NCBI GenBank assembly: GCA_002385665.1 | Contig: DGDX01000075.1 | Location: 1-42,214, forward strand | Source of the DNA: Firmicutes bacterium UBA3941 | GTDB taxonomy: Bacteria > Bacillota > Clostridia > Caldicoprobacterales > UBA3941 | Length of the DNA: 42,214 nt | Direction of reading: 5' to 3' | Shown here: piece by piece, positions 32,297-40,370 of the stretch | How positions within the stretch are numbered: the first letter of the stretch is position 1 | Layout of the letters: each line of letters opens with the position of its first letter | Notes under the pieces: generated by a model | Databases searched by the model: none | The model's input: the letters and a program-made list of their open reading frames with translations, nothing else | Told to the model about the DNA's origin: nothing | Made by a program: the position numbers and the translations under genes

Positions 32297-33181
32297 CTAG
32301 GTCCTGGCATTTTCCAATAGTTTAATTATATCTTTTTCATCAAAATTGTAGACTGTATTACAATAGTGACATACTAGCTCAGCCTTACCATCTTCTTCCA
32401 ATATCGTTTCCAGTTCTTCCTCACCTAAACTAAGAAGCACCGATTCCAATCGTTCTCTGTTACAATCACAGGCAAATACGGGATAAATTCGGTGGTTGAC
32501 CTTTAAGTCCATAGGGCCTAATACCGCCTCCAGCACTTCCTCGGGTTTTTTGCCTTCATCAACCATGGCTGAAACAGATGGAATCTTTGCTATTCTCTCT
32601 TCAATGGTATCAATAAGCTCATCAGGTGCACCCGGAAGGGGCTGAATAATAAAACCGCCTGCAGCCCTTATAGTAGCATCCGGATCTACCAGCACTCCCA
32701 ATGCTACGGCTGAAGGTTTCTGCTCAGAAATAGCTAAATAATATGCGATATCCTCACCAATCTCTCCGGTCACCAAGTCCACCTGCCCTGCATAGGGTTC
32801 CTTTAATCCCAGGTCTTTTATTACAGTCAGCTTACCTTTGTTTCCTACAGCCATACCTACATCCAGCTTACCCATGGAGTTCAAGGGTAAATCCACACGA
32901 GGATTGTCAACATAGCCCTTAATCCGTCCATTGGGTTTGGCAACTACCGCTACGTTTCCTATGGGGCCTCCCCCCTTTAGAATAATGGATAAGGTGTGGC
33001 TTTCGCTCTTCATATCTATAGCCATCATTAAGGCTGCTGTCAAGGTCCTTCCTAAAACGGCTGAAGGGATGGGATATAGGCCGTGAGTTTTTTGGGCCAT
33101 CCCCACTAAATTCGTTGTGGTTGCGGCAAAAGCACGTATATATCCCTGAGCCGCTGTAGCCCTGATTATATAGTCTTTCAT
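32297..33181 (-). CDS. hslO: Hsp33 redox-regulated chaperonin
   Basis: 294 residues, cytosolic holdase chaperone switched on by oxidation. Visible: the N-terminal TAAQGYIRAFAATTTNLV, GNVAVVAKPNGRIKGYVDNP near 80, GQVDLVTGEIGEDIAYYLAISEQKPSAVALGVLV near 140, and AAGGFIIQPLPGAP near 185. The redox zinc centre has Cys238 and Cys240 (CDC) and Cys271 and Cys274 (CHYC). These four cysteines release zinc and form disulfides under oxidative stress. The ribosome site is AGGAG. It sits 74 bases before the TPR gene, with no clear terminator between. Confidence 0.96.
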   Translation of the reverse strand: MKDYIIRATAAQGYIRAFAATTTNLVGMAQKTHGLYPIPSAVLGRTLTAALMMAIDMKSESHTLSIILKGGGPIGNVAVVAKPNGRIKGYVDNPRVDLPLNSMGKLDVGMAVGNKGKLTVIKDLGLKEPYAGQVDLVTGEIGEDIAYYLAISEQKPSAVALGVLVDPDATIRAAGGFIIQPLPGAPDELIDTIEERIAKIPSVSAMVDEGKKPEEVLEAVLGPMDLKVNHRIYPVFACDCNRERLESVLLSLGEEELETILEEDGKAELVCHYCNTVYNFDEKDIIKLLENART

Positions 33182-33295
33182 AGCTCGTCTCCTATTCTTA
33201 CTAATTTTTATGGTTATCTTCGTACCGATAGCCTAAGCCATTATTATAATAACTTAACCTATCCCACAGAGATCAATATTTCAGGCTCTTGGCAT

Positions 33296-34039
33296 CTATC
33301 TTGGCTTTCTGGATGCAAACAAGATACGTTCACTATCATCTTTGGGCCTATTAAAGCCCATATGCTCATAGCAATTTATGTCTATAAATTTATTCTGCTC
33401 CAGTCTTTCAGCAATATCACAAATCCGGTGGGCTTTTTGGACATGGATCTCATCAAACCTTCGGTATAACGAGCCTTCTCGTACAAAGAAGGTAAGTTCC
33501 ATAGTGCATATGTCCAATTGGTCATCAAAGTCATTTTGCCATATAAGGGATATATCCGGATCATTATCAATCATAGTACTATTACCCAGTATAGAGGATA
33601 ACTTATAATGGGAGCTTATGTCAAACAATAATACCCCATTAGGCTTTAGAATACTATATATACCGGAAAAAACTTTATCAAGATCCGAATCATCCAGGAT
33701 GTAATTTATCCCATCGCATACGATTAGCACTGCATCCACTTTCTTATGCAGGGAAACTTGCCTTAAATCCTGGCATATAAAGGGTATTTTTAGCCCCTGC
33801 TCGCGTGCTTTCTCCTGGGCTACCGAAAGCATGTCCTCAGAGCGATCAATTCCGATTACATTATATCCTCTCTGGGATAGGATTATGGTCATATTGCCTG
33901 TCCCACAGGCCAGGTCTGCTATATTCTTAGGCATAATATCGTAGTGACAGAATATGTCCTCTATGTAATCAGCCCATCTTATGTAATCTACATCTTCCAT
34001 CATCATTTTGTCATATATATACGCAAATTCTCCATACAT
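33296..34039 (-). CDS. Class I SAM-dependent methyltransferase
   Basis: 247 residues with the Rossmann methyltransferase signature: motif I NIADLACGTGNMTIILSQRGYNVIGIDRSEDML near residues 38-70, motif II KVDAVLIVCDGINYI near 100, and GVLLFDISSHYKL near 134. The N-terminal FAYIYDKMMMEDVDYIRWADYIEDIF is common to a clostridial subgroup of unknown substrate, so methyl acceptor is not predictable. The ribosome site is AGGGTG. It lies between YesL-like and hslO genes. Confidence 0.88.
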   Translation of the reverse strand: MYGEFAYIYDKMMMEDVDYIRWADYIEDIFCHYDIMPKNIADLACGTGNMTIILSQRGYNVIGIDRSEDMLSVAQEKAREQGLKIPFICQDLRQVSLHKKVDAVLIVCDGINYILDDSDLDKVFSGIYSILKPNGVLLFDISSHYKLSSILGNSTMIDNDPDISLIWQNDFDDQLDICTMELTFFVREGSLYRRFDEIHVQKAHRICDIAERLEQNKFIDINCYEHMGFNRPKDDSERILFASRKPR

Positions 34040-34102
34040 CAGCTTAACACCCTATACATTAATTTTACCATCATAAAGAGGATCCCAGCAAAAAAGCATA
34101 AC

Positions 34103-34131
34103 AAAAAAAGGTCGTTTAAGACCCATTTTTT
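34103..34131 (-). terminator. Terminator overlapping the stop of the YesL-like gene
   Basis: On the minus strand GGTC (34120-34123) and GACC (34110-34113) form a short stem around a six-base loop, flanked by A-run and seven T residues. The stop codon at 34116-34118 falls in the loop, so termination overlaps the end of translation. The GC stem is only 4 bp. Confidence 0.55.
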
Positions 34132-34964
34132 GCTGAAATCTCGTTCTGCTCATCCGGTTCTTTGTTAAGGTATTTATCAAATACCCAATTTACATAAGAA
34201 ATTGCAATAAACATAGGAAAGGTCAATCCTATGATAAAGAATGGTATGATAAAGGGTATACTGTAATAAAATACTATGCCGAATAATAGAAAGGCCAAAA
34301 CAAATATCGCAAAGGTTCTGGGTAGTTCAGCCATTGTAAATATGAGAGCATTCTTAAATATTTGCCTTAGTTTCAGCTTATAGGTGACCAACATTGGAAA
34401 GATAAACATATTCATCATGCAATATATTATTCCTATCATTATAACAATATAACGGAGAACAATATATATTAAGCCTTTCTGGGCCTGTACCGCATAAAAG
34501 TTCATATTTATATAGAATACAAACAATGCCAAACCGTTGATTAGCATAATGAGCAGGCTTTCCTTCCAATTCTGTTTCCAGGCATCCTTAAAATCGCTCC
34601 ACAGCCACGCATGCTCATCCCTAGCCCAATTTCGAATCACATATACTACTCCGGCTGTAGCCGGGCCGGCAATAACCATACACGGGATTAACAGTATAAT
34701 CAACGAAGACCAAAACCCTGGTAACATGCTAAGCATTTCATTATTTTCCAACATTCGGGACATAGCCATTAGATGGGCATATGTTACAAAAAATGCTGGG
34801 GACCAAAATATAGAGTAAAGTAGATTTAACTGTATCAACTTCCAATATCTAATCTGCAGTACTACAAAAAATGTCTTAAATCGTCCCATTTGAACATCTT
34901 CTTTTTTTAAATCGGGCCTATTAGGATTTCCATAATACATCCGATTAAAGAATCCACCAAACAT
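34116..34964 (-). CDS. DUF624 / YesL-like membrane protein
   Basis: 282 residues, with an N-terminal start MFGGFFNRMYYGNPNRPDLKKEDVQ and then about five to six transmembrane helices (LIQLNLLYSIFWSPAFFVTYA; LIILLIPCMVIAGPATAGVVYVIRNWARDEHAWLWSDFKDAWKQNWK). This is the DUF624 (YesL) pattern, usually found beside sugar or oligosaccharide uptake genes. No such gene is near here. Role unknown. It is followed by a terminator overlapping its stop. Confidence 0.85.
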   Translation of the reverse strand: MFGGFFNRMYYGNPNRPDLKKEDVQMGRFKTFFVVLQIRYWKLIQLNLLYSIFWSPAFFVTYAHLMAMSRMLENNEMLSMLPGFWSSLIILLIPCMVIAGPATAGVVYVIRNWARDEHAWLWSDFKDAWKQNWKESLLIMLINGLALFVFYINMNFYAVQAQKGLIYIVLRYIVIMIGIIYCMMNMFIFPMLVTYKLKLRQIFKNALIFTMAELPRTFAIFVLAFLLFGIVFYYSIPFIIPFFIIGLTFPMFIAISYVNWVFDKYLNKEPDEQNEISAKNGS

Positions 34965-35134
34965 CTAAACAGTCCTTTCTCAGGCAACACACATTACCTT
35001 CTCGTATATTTCTTTTAAATCATCAAGGTTTATATGTCCCAAAATATTACTTTGTACAATAAGTCAGGAACTTATTCCTGTAGTTATTTACTATTGCTCC
35101 AATTGAATAATCGTCCTTTATAATATGTCAATAA

Positions 35135-36010
35135 TTATATAAGTCCCAGATTAGCCAATTCTCTCCTGAGAATCTCTTTTACACTGTCATCTGCTTCCAC
35201 AAGAGGCAGGCGTAGCCCCCCAACATCCATTCCCATAAGGTTTAGAGCCGCCTTCACAGGTATCGGATTGGTGGTTACAAATAAGGCTTTAAATAAGGGA
35301 CTAAGCATACGATGAAGTTCGGCAGCTTTTTTTGTATTCCCAGCAACAAAAGCATCAATCATATCTCTTATCTTGTAACCTGCAACTTGGGCAGCAACAC
35401 TGACAACTCCATATCCTCCAGCAGATAAGGTAGGCAAGGTAAATCCGTCATCTCCGGAATAGACCAAAAAGTCCTTAGGACACTCTGAGATAATCTTGGT
35501 TATCTGGTCTATATTTCCACTAGATTCCTTTATTGCTACTATATTGGGGATCTTGGATAGGGCAATAGAGGTTTCTGCTTCCATATTTCCCCCGGTCCTG
35601 GATGGGACATTATATGGCATCATGGGAAGCTCAATGGCTTCGGCTACAGCCTTAAAATGGGCAAAAAGTCCCTGTTGGTTGGGCTTATTGTAATAAGGAA
35701 CTACCACCAATACCCCATCGGCTTTGGCTTTAACAGCCAATTTACCCGTTTCAATAGTAGCCCGAGTACAATTGGTACCGATTCCGGCAATTATAGGTAC
35801 ATTAATTCTATCTTTAAGTATTCTAAATAGCTCATACTTTTCCTCATCAGTTAATGTTGGAGATTCTCCAGTGGTTCCAACTACAACCAAAGCAGTGGAT
35901 CCTTCTTCAATGATCTTTTGCCCTAGCTGAACAGCTTTTTCATAATCAACATTCATGTCCTTATCAAAGGGTGTAACCATAGCTGTAAGCAATCTTCCCC
36001 ATTCTCTCAT
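35135..36010 (-). CDS. dapA: 4-hydroxy-tetrahydrodipicolinate synthase (dihydrodipicolinate synthase)
   Basis: Condenses pyruvate with aspartate semialdehyde, first committed step to diaminopimelate, lysine and dipicolinate. 291 residues, usual length. Visible: VVVGTTGESPTLTDEEK near residues 40-56 (pyruvate-binding TTGES), VVVPYYNKPNQQGL near 100 (Tyr of the active site), and AIKESSGN near 160 (Schiff-base Lys). The GDDGFTLP block follows. The ribosome site is AAGGAGG. It diverges from asd-dapB, with no riboswitch of its own recognised. Its promoter at 36049-36077 has a palindrome in the spacer. Confidence 0.97.
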   Translation of the reverse strand: MREWGRLLTAMVTPFDKDMNVDYEKAVQLGQKIIEEGSTALVVVGTTGESPTLTDEEKYELFRILKDRINVPIIAGIGTNCTRATIETGKLAVKAKADGVLVVVPYYNKPNQQGLFAHFKAVAEAIELPMMPYNVPSRTGGNMEAETSIALSKIPNIVAIKESSGNIDQITKIISECPKDFLVYSGDDGFTLPTLSAGGYGVVSVAAQVAGYKIRDMIDAFVAGNTKKAAELHRMLSPLFKALFVTTNPIPVKAALNLMGMDVGGLRLPLVEADDSVKEILRRELANLGLI

Positions 36011-36048
36011 ACCAATGCCTCCTTGTATCTATGTAAAAACTCAATTAC

Positions 36049-36077
36049 ATTTTACTATATGTCCGTAGACATGTAAA
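36049..36077 (-). promoter_or_regulatory. Promoter of dapA with palindrome in the spacer
   Basis: On the minus strand: -35 TTTACA (36072-36077), 17-base spacer, -10 TAAAAT (36049-36054). The spacer contains ATGTC, four bases, GACAT (36059-36072), a possible operator. The rest of 36078-36222 shows nothing else clear. Confidence 0.5.
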
Positions 36078-36222
36078 TGATATGAAAAATTTAATACCAT
36101 TGCATCAGTTATTGACTAACACAAGGTTACCGGTATTAATGCAGTTGGATTTACCGAAATCAGGGAAAAATTGTTCAAACTTTACTGGTACTCGGCATAT
36201 CTATAGAAGTATAAAAAATAAA

Positions 36223-36251
36223 TTGACATCCTTTTGTATGAATGATATCAT
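36223..36251 (+). promoter_or_regulatory. Promoter of the asd-dapB transcript
   Basis: TTGACA (36223-36228), 17-base spacer, TATCAT (36246-36251). The transcript would start near 36258, forty bases before the lysine riboswitch. Confidence 0.7.
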
Positions 36252-36298
36252 AAATTGATAGTATCTTGAACCTAAAGTGAGTTTTAAATAGTACAATT

Positions 36299-36471
36299 GC
36301 AGTTTAGAGGCGCATCTTTTATGAGTAAGCTACCTGAGAATGCGGAATTCTGTGAAGGAGCCCAAAGGAAAAGATGCCGAAAGGTATAAAATACCGCATT
36401 TTATACCTTGGTCCCTGGATTAATAGTCCTCGGATTGTCACTGAGCATATGTTTGGTGGAGAGCTAACTGC
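36299..36471 (+). promoter_or_regulatory. Lysine riboswitch (L box)
   Basis: The aptamer core matches the lysine-sensing class in order: AGAGGCGC with AGTA following; CTGTGAAGGAGCCC then AAAGG and GATGCCGAAAGG; a hairpin GGTATAAAA/TTTTATACC with TGG after it; CCTCGG, TTGTCACTGAG; and the closing GGTGGAGAGCTA. P1 pairs 36299-36307 with 36464-36471 (one bulge). The 3' strand of P1 and the next bases (to 36476) can alternatively pair over nine consecutive bases with 36510-36518, the left arm of the terminator. So lysine binding should close P1, free the terminator and switch off asd-dapB. Confidence 0.92.
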
Positions 36472-36507
36472 TTTCGTAATTTTTGTTAAAATAGTATTGA
36501 CAAAATA

Positions 36508-36546
36508 AACGAAAGCGGCTGGTGAAACATCAGCCGCTTTCGTTTT
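36508..36546 (+). terminator. Riboswitch expression-platform terminator
   Basis: Strong hairpin: AACGAAAGCGGCTG and its complement CAGCCGCTTTCGTT separated by a short loop (GTGAAACAT region), followed by TTTT. The left arm is also the antiterminator partner of the P1 3' strand and downstream bases (36464-36476). Confidence 0.9.
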
Positions 36547-36630
36547 TAGGTTTACTGTGTCACAGTCAGTTTTTTTTAAATAGTGTACGTTTAAATTAAA
36601 TTGCATAAATTTATTTTGAGGAGGCAAATC

Positions 36631-37641
36631 ATGAAAAAATACAATCTTGCTATAGTAGGTGTTACGGGCATGGTTGGCCAGAAATTCCTGGAGGTATTGG
36701 AAGAGCGGAATCTGCCTATTGATAAGTATTTTATGTTTGCGTCAGCCCGTTCTGCCGGTAAAACCATCTCGTTTATGGGAAAGGAACATATCGTAGAAGA
36801 GCTTACACCTTCTTGCTTTGATAATAAGGAAATTGATATCGCATTATTTTCGGCAGGCGGCGATATAAGCAAGACCTATGCCCCCATAGCCGCAGAAAAG
36901 GGCATAGTGGTTATAGACAACAGCAGCGCATGGAGGATGAACAAAGACATACCTCTAGTTGTGCCCGAGGTAAACCCTGAAGAGATTTTAAACCACAAGG
37001 GCATCATCTCCAATCCAAACTGTTCTACCATCCAAGCTGTGGTAGCCCTAAAACCTCTTCATGATCGTTACGGTATTAAGAGAATTGTTTATTCCACTTA
37101 TCAGGCTGTTTCCGGGGCCGGGGTAGCAGGCTACAATGACCTTAAGAACGGCATAGATGGAATAGAACCAAAGAAATTTCCTCACCCAATCTTTGATAAC
37201 TGCATCCCCCACATCGATTCCTTTTTAGATAATGGGTATACCAAAGAGGAAATGAAGATGATTGAAGAGACCAAGAAAATCCTTAAAGATGATAGCCTTA
37301 AGATCACCGCTACAACTGTTAGGGTTCCGGTATATAATGGACACAGTGAATCTATAAATATAGAGCTTAAGAGCGAATTTAATCTCGAGGAATTAAAGGA
37401 TGTTCTATCGGAAGCTCCCGGAGTCGAAGTTGTGGACGATCCTAAAAACAATGTGTACCCCATGCCTATCAATGCAAACGGCAAGGATCAGGTCTTAGTA
37501 GGTAGGATCAGGAGAGACGAAAGCTTGGATAATGGTGTTAATTTGTGGGTTGTAGCAGACAATATTAGAAAAGGAGCCGCTACCAACACGGTTCAGATAG
37601 CGGAGAAACTAATAGAATATTGGAGTAATAATGACCTTTAA
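36631..37641 (+). CDS. asd: Aspartate-semialdehyde dehydrogenase
   Basis: Reduces aspartyl phosphate to aspartate semialdehyde, with NADPH. 336 residues from the ATG at 36631, which has GAGGAGG eight bases upstream; an in-frame TTG thirty bases earlier has no site. Motifs: GVTGMVGQKFLEVLEER near residue 8 (NADP loop), FSAGGDISK near 73, SNPNCSTIQ near 127-135 (catalytic Cys), and GAGVAGYNDL. A substrate-binding VRVPVYNGHSESINIE near 230 includes the catalytic His. It is under the lysine riboswitch and 28 bases upstream of dapB, so the two form one operon. Confidence 0.97.
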   Translation: MKKYNLAIVGVTGMVGQKFLEVLEERNLPIDKYFMFASARSAGKTISFMGKEHIVEELTPSCFDNKEIDIALFSAGGDISKTYAPIAAEKGIVVIDNSSAWRMNKDIPLVVPEVNPEEILNHKGIISNPNCSTIQAVVALKPLHDRYGIKRIVYSTYQAVSGAGVAGYNDLKNGIDGIEPKKFPHPIFDNCIPHIDSFLDNGYTKEEMKMIEETKKILKDDSLKITATTVRVPVYNGHSESINIELKSEFNLEELKDVLSEAPGVEVVDDPKNNVYPMPINANGKDQVLVGRIRRDESLDNGVNLWVVADNIRKGAATNTVQIAEKLIEYWSNNDL

Positions 37642-37669
37642 TAATAAGTGAATAGGAGTGTCCTTGCAT

Positions 37670-38890
37670 ATGATAAATATAATAATCAACGGATGTAACG
37701 GCAAGATGGGCCAGGTGGTTGCTGCAATGGCAGCCAGCCAGCCAGATATAAAGATTGTTGCCGGTATAGATAGGTACCCCGATGCCTTTGAAAACCCATT
37801 TCCGGTTTACTCATCCTTGGATGAGTGCCCGGTGAAATGTGACGTTGTTGTAGATTTTTCACTGCCCCAGGCCTTGCCCTCCTTGTTAAAATGGGCTCTC
37901 AACAAAAAATGTGCTTTAGTTATTGCCACCACTGGTTTTAATGAAAAGGAGCAGCAAAGCATCGAGGCTTATAGCAAGGAGATACCCATCTTTCAAGCTG
38001 CCAATATGTCTATAGGAATTAACCTAATGTATCAACTGATCCAGCAAGCGGCTCAGGTTCTTGGAGATTCTTTCGACATTGAGATCATAGAAAAACACCA
38101 TAACGAAAAGATCGATGCACCGAGCGGGACTGCCTATGCTCTGGCTAACGCAATTAACGAGGTCTTCCTAAATTCCAAACACTATGTATACGGAAGGCAT
38201 AGTAAGAATGATATGAGATCACCATCGGATATGGGTATCCATGCTATCCGTGGAGGCACCCTGGTAGGGCAACATACGGTTATGTTCGCAGGAAAGGATG
38301 AGGTAATCGAGATAGAACACACTGCATATTCTAAGCAGATCTTCGCTGTAGGTGCCCTTAGGGCGGCTAGATATATGGCCCGTAGAGCTCCTGGTTTGTA
38401 TAACATGAAAAATGTGCTTGATGAAAGAAGCCCGGTTACCAACATCACGACTCAGGCTGACATTATTTTAGTATCCATCCGAAATGCACCTGCCAAACTC
38501 AACACAATCGCTAATATATTTAAAGAGTTTGCGGGCGAAAATAACTATTTGGAACTCATTAGCCAAATCTCACCTGCGGATAGAATGACCGATATTACCT
38601 TTGCTATATCCGCCAAGGATCTAGAAAAAGCGGAAGCCTTTTGTCAAAACTTAGCCGCCAAAGATAAAAACCTCATTATAAAGATGGATACCGATATCAT
38701 AAAGATAACTCTGGAAGGGTTGGGGCTGGAACAGCAACCCCGGGTGGCTGCCACCGTTTTTGAATTGATCAACAGCCATAATATCCCAATCAAGGCTTCA
38801 GCCACCTCCAATCAAAAGATCGATTGTTTTATAAATAAGGTCTATGAAAAACTAACAATGGATACCCTAATCGAAGGCTTCGGCCTCTGA
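37670..38890 (+). CDS. dapB: 4-hydroxy-tetrahydrodipicolinate reductase fused to tandem ACT domains
   Basis: 406 residues, where DapB is normally about 250. Residues 1-250 are a complete DapB: NAD(P) loop IINGCNGKMGQVVAAMA at the start, DFSLPQAL, VIATTGF, IEKHHNEKIDAPSGTAYALA (catalytic His and Lys) near 140, and the closing GALRAARYMARRAPGLYNMKNVL. Residues about 255-406 resemble the C-terminal tandem ACT domains of aspartokinase: ADIILVSIRNAPAKLNTIANIF, DITFAISAKDLEKA, then IIKITLEGLGLEQQPRVAATVFELINSHNIPIKASATSNQKIDCFI. The ATG at 37670 follows AGGAG by eleven bases; a TTG at 37664 is closer (five bases) and possible. Allosteric control by lysine is inference. Confidence 0.9.
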   Translation: MINIIINGCNGKMGQVVAAMAASQPDIKIVAGIDRYPDAFENPFPVYSSLDECPVKCDVVVDFSLPQALPSLLKWALNKKCALVIATTGFNEKEQQSIEAYSKEIPIFQAANMSIGINLMYQLIQQAAQVLGDSFDIEIIEKHHNEKIDAPSGTAYALANAINEVFLNSKHYVYGRHSKNDMRSPSDMGIHAIRGGTLVGQHTVMFAGKDEVIEIEHTAYSKQIFAVGALRAARYMARRAPGLYNMKNVLDERSPVTNITTQADIILVSIRNAPAKLNTIANIFKEFAGENNYLELISQISPADRMTDITFAISAKDLEKAEAFCQNLAAKDKNLIIKMDTDIIKITLEGLGLEQQPRVAATVFELINSHNIPIKASATSNQKIDCFINKVYEKLTMDTLIEGFGL

Positions 38891-38955
38891 TAATAAACCT
38901 ATGTTAAATATATCTGTTTTCCTAAAGACAAGTAATGAAAAGAATACACTCAAGC

Positions 38956-38985
38956 CAAAGGTCTCTGAAACCCCAGAGACCTTTG
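38956..38985 (+). terminator. Terminator of the asd-dapB operon
   Basis: Perfect 12-bp stem (38956-38967 with 38974-38985) around a six-base loop, followed by ATAATTTTCTC. It lies 65 bases past the dapB stop and converges with purD, for which it may also serve in reverse. Confidence 0.8.
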
Positions 38986-39058
38986 ATAATTTTCTCTATA
39001 CCTATGCAGCATCCTGAACTTTTCTCGCGCTGTTCCCCCTTATACTGACATGAAAAAA

Positions 39059-40321
39059 CTACTTTAAACCTATATCTCTGCGATAGTGCATACCCTCAAA
39101 GCTGATTAAATCTACACCCTTATAGGCATTTTTAACTGCTGTGTCTAAATCCTCCGCTACTGCCGTTACTCCTAAAACCCTGCCCCCATCGGTCAAAAAC
39201 TGATCTTTCTCCCTTCGGGTTCCCGCATGAAATATTATAATATCTTGACAGCCATCTAATTGTTCCAAACCCCGGATAGGATAACCTTTATTATAGGAAC
39301 CAGGATAACCGCCGGATGCCAATATTACACATGCAACAGCATTGTCTTCCCATTCAATGTCGATTTCATCAAGCCTTCCATCCACCACTGCCAAGAAAAT
39401 ATCTAAAAGATCGGTTCTCAGCCTTGGTAAAACTACCTGGGTTTCCGGGTCACCGAACCTTGCATTATACTCCAGTAGTTTTGGACCGTCCTGGGTTAGA
39501 ATCAAGCCTAAAAAGAGTACCCCTTTAAAGGGACGGCCTTCCTCATTCATAGCCTTTATAGTCGGTTCTAATATTTCAGTCTCAACTATTTTAGCAATTT
39601 TAGGCGTATATGCCCTGCTGGGAGAAAAGGCTCCCATTCCCCCGGTGTTTGGCCCCTTGTCTCCGTCAAAGACCCTCTTATGATCCTGGGCGCTAACCAT
39701 GGGTACAATAGTGCGCCCATCACTAAAGGCTAACAGAGAGACCTCTTGCCCCTCCAGAAACTCTTCTATTATAACCCGATTACCGGCATTACCAAAAATT
39801 TTGTCTACCATTATCTCTTCTAGAGCCATCCCAGCTTCAGCAAAGTTGTTGGCGATGATAACCCCTTTCCCAAGGGCCAGGCCATCGGCCTTTATTACCT
39901 GTGGATAATTTGCTCCCTTTAAATAGGTCAGGGCTTCATTGTAGTCCGAGAAAACCCTATAATCACCAGTTGGTATACCATACTTTTTCATAAGGTCCTT
40001 GGCAAATACCTTACTACTCTCTATAAGTGCAGCGTCCTTTTTGGGCCCAAATGCTCTTATATCGGCCTCTTCCATGGCATCCACCATTCCTAAGGCCAGG
40101 GGGTCATCCGGAGTTACAACTACCAGATCAATAGCATTATCCTTTGAGAACTGTACCATGCTTTTTATATCCGTAGCTTCTATGTCTACACAAGTGGCCA
40201 TTCTCCCTATTCCAGCATTCCCTGGTGCACAATACAGACCCGAAATCCTTGGACTTTGGCTTAGCTTCCATATAATGGCGTGCTCCCTTCCTCCCCCGCC
40301 TACAACTAAAACCTTCATCAT
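39059..40321 (-). CDS. purD: Phosphoribosylamine-glycine ligase (GAR synthetase)
   Basis: 420 residues, the normal length of PurD. ATP-grasp enzyme for the second step of purine synthesis. Visible: MKVLVVGGGGREHAIIWKL at the start, GNAGIG near 37, the ATP-binding GANYPQVIKADGLALGKGVIIA near 135, QDHKRVFDGDKGPNTGGMGAFSP near 225 and LEYNARFGDPETQV near 285 (metal ligands). The second ATG is an alternative start. It is the last gene of the purine operon in this window and lies 49 bases after purH. Confidence 0.97.
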   Translation of the reverse strand: MMKVLVVGGGGREHAIIWKLSQSPRISGLYCAPGNAGIGRMATCVDIEATDIKSMVQFSKDNAIDLVVVTPDDPLALGMVDAMEEADIRAFGPKKDAALIESSKVFAKDLMKKYGIPTGDYRVFSDYNEALTYLKGANYPQVIKADGLALGKGVIIANNFAEAGMALEEIMVDKIFGNAGNRVIIEEFLEGQEVSLLAFSDGRTIVPMVSAQDHKRVFDGDKGPNTGGMGAFSPSRAYTPKIAKIVETEILEPTIKAMNEEGRPFKGVLFLGLILTQDGPKLLEYNARFGDPETQVVLPRLRTDLLDIFLAVVDGRLDEIDIEWEDNAVACVILASGGYPGSYNKGYPIRGLEQLDGCQDIIIFHAGTRREKDQFLTDGGRVLGVTAVAEDLDTAVKNAYKGVDLISFEGMHYRRDIGLK

Positions 40322-40370
40322 GTCACATCCTTATAATCGCCTATTATTCTGATTGTATGGGATTTATATA

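Noticed and set aside
36496..36501. TTGACA in the riboswitch expression platform as a promoter
   Set aside because: No -10 box lies at the right distance. The sequence sits just before the terminator, and the good promoter is at 36223-36251.
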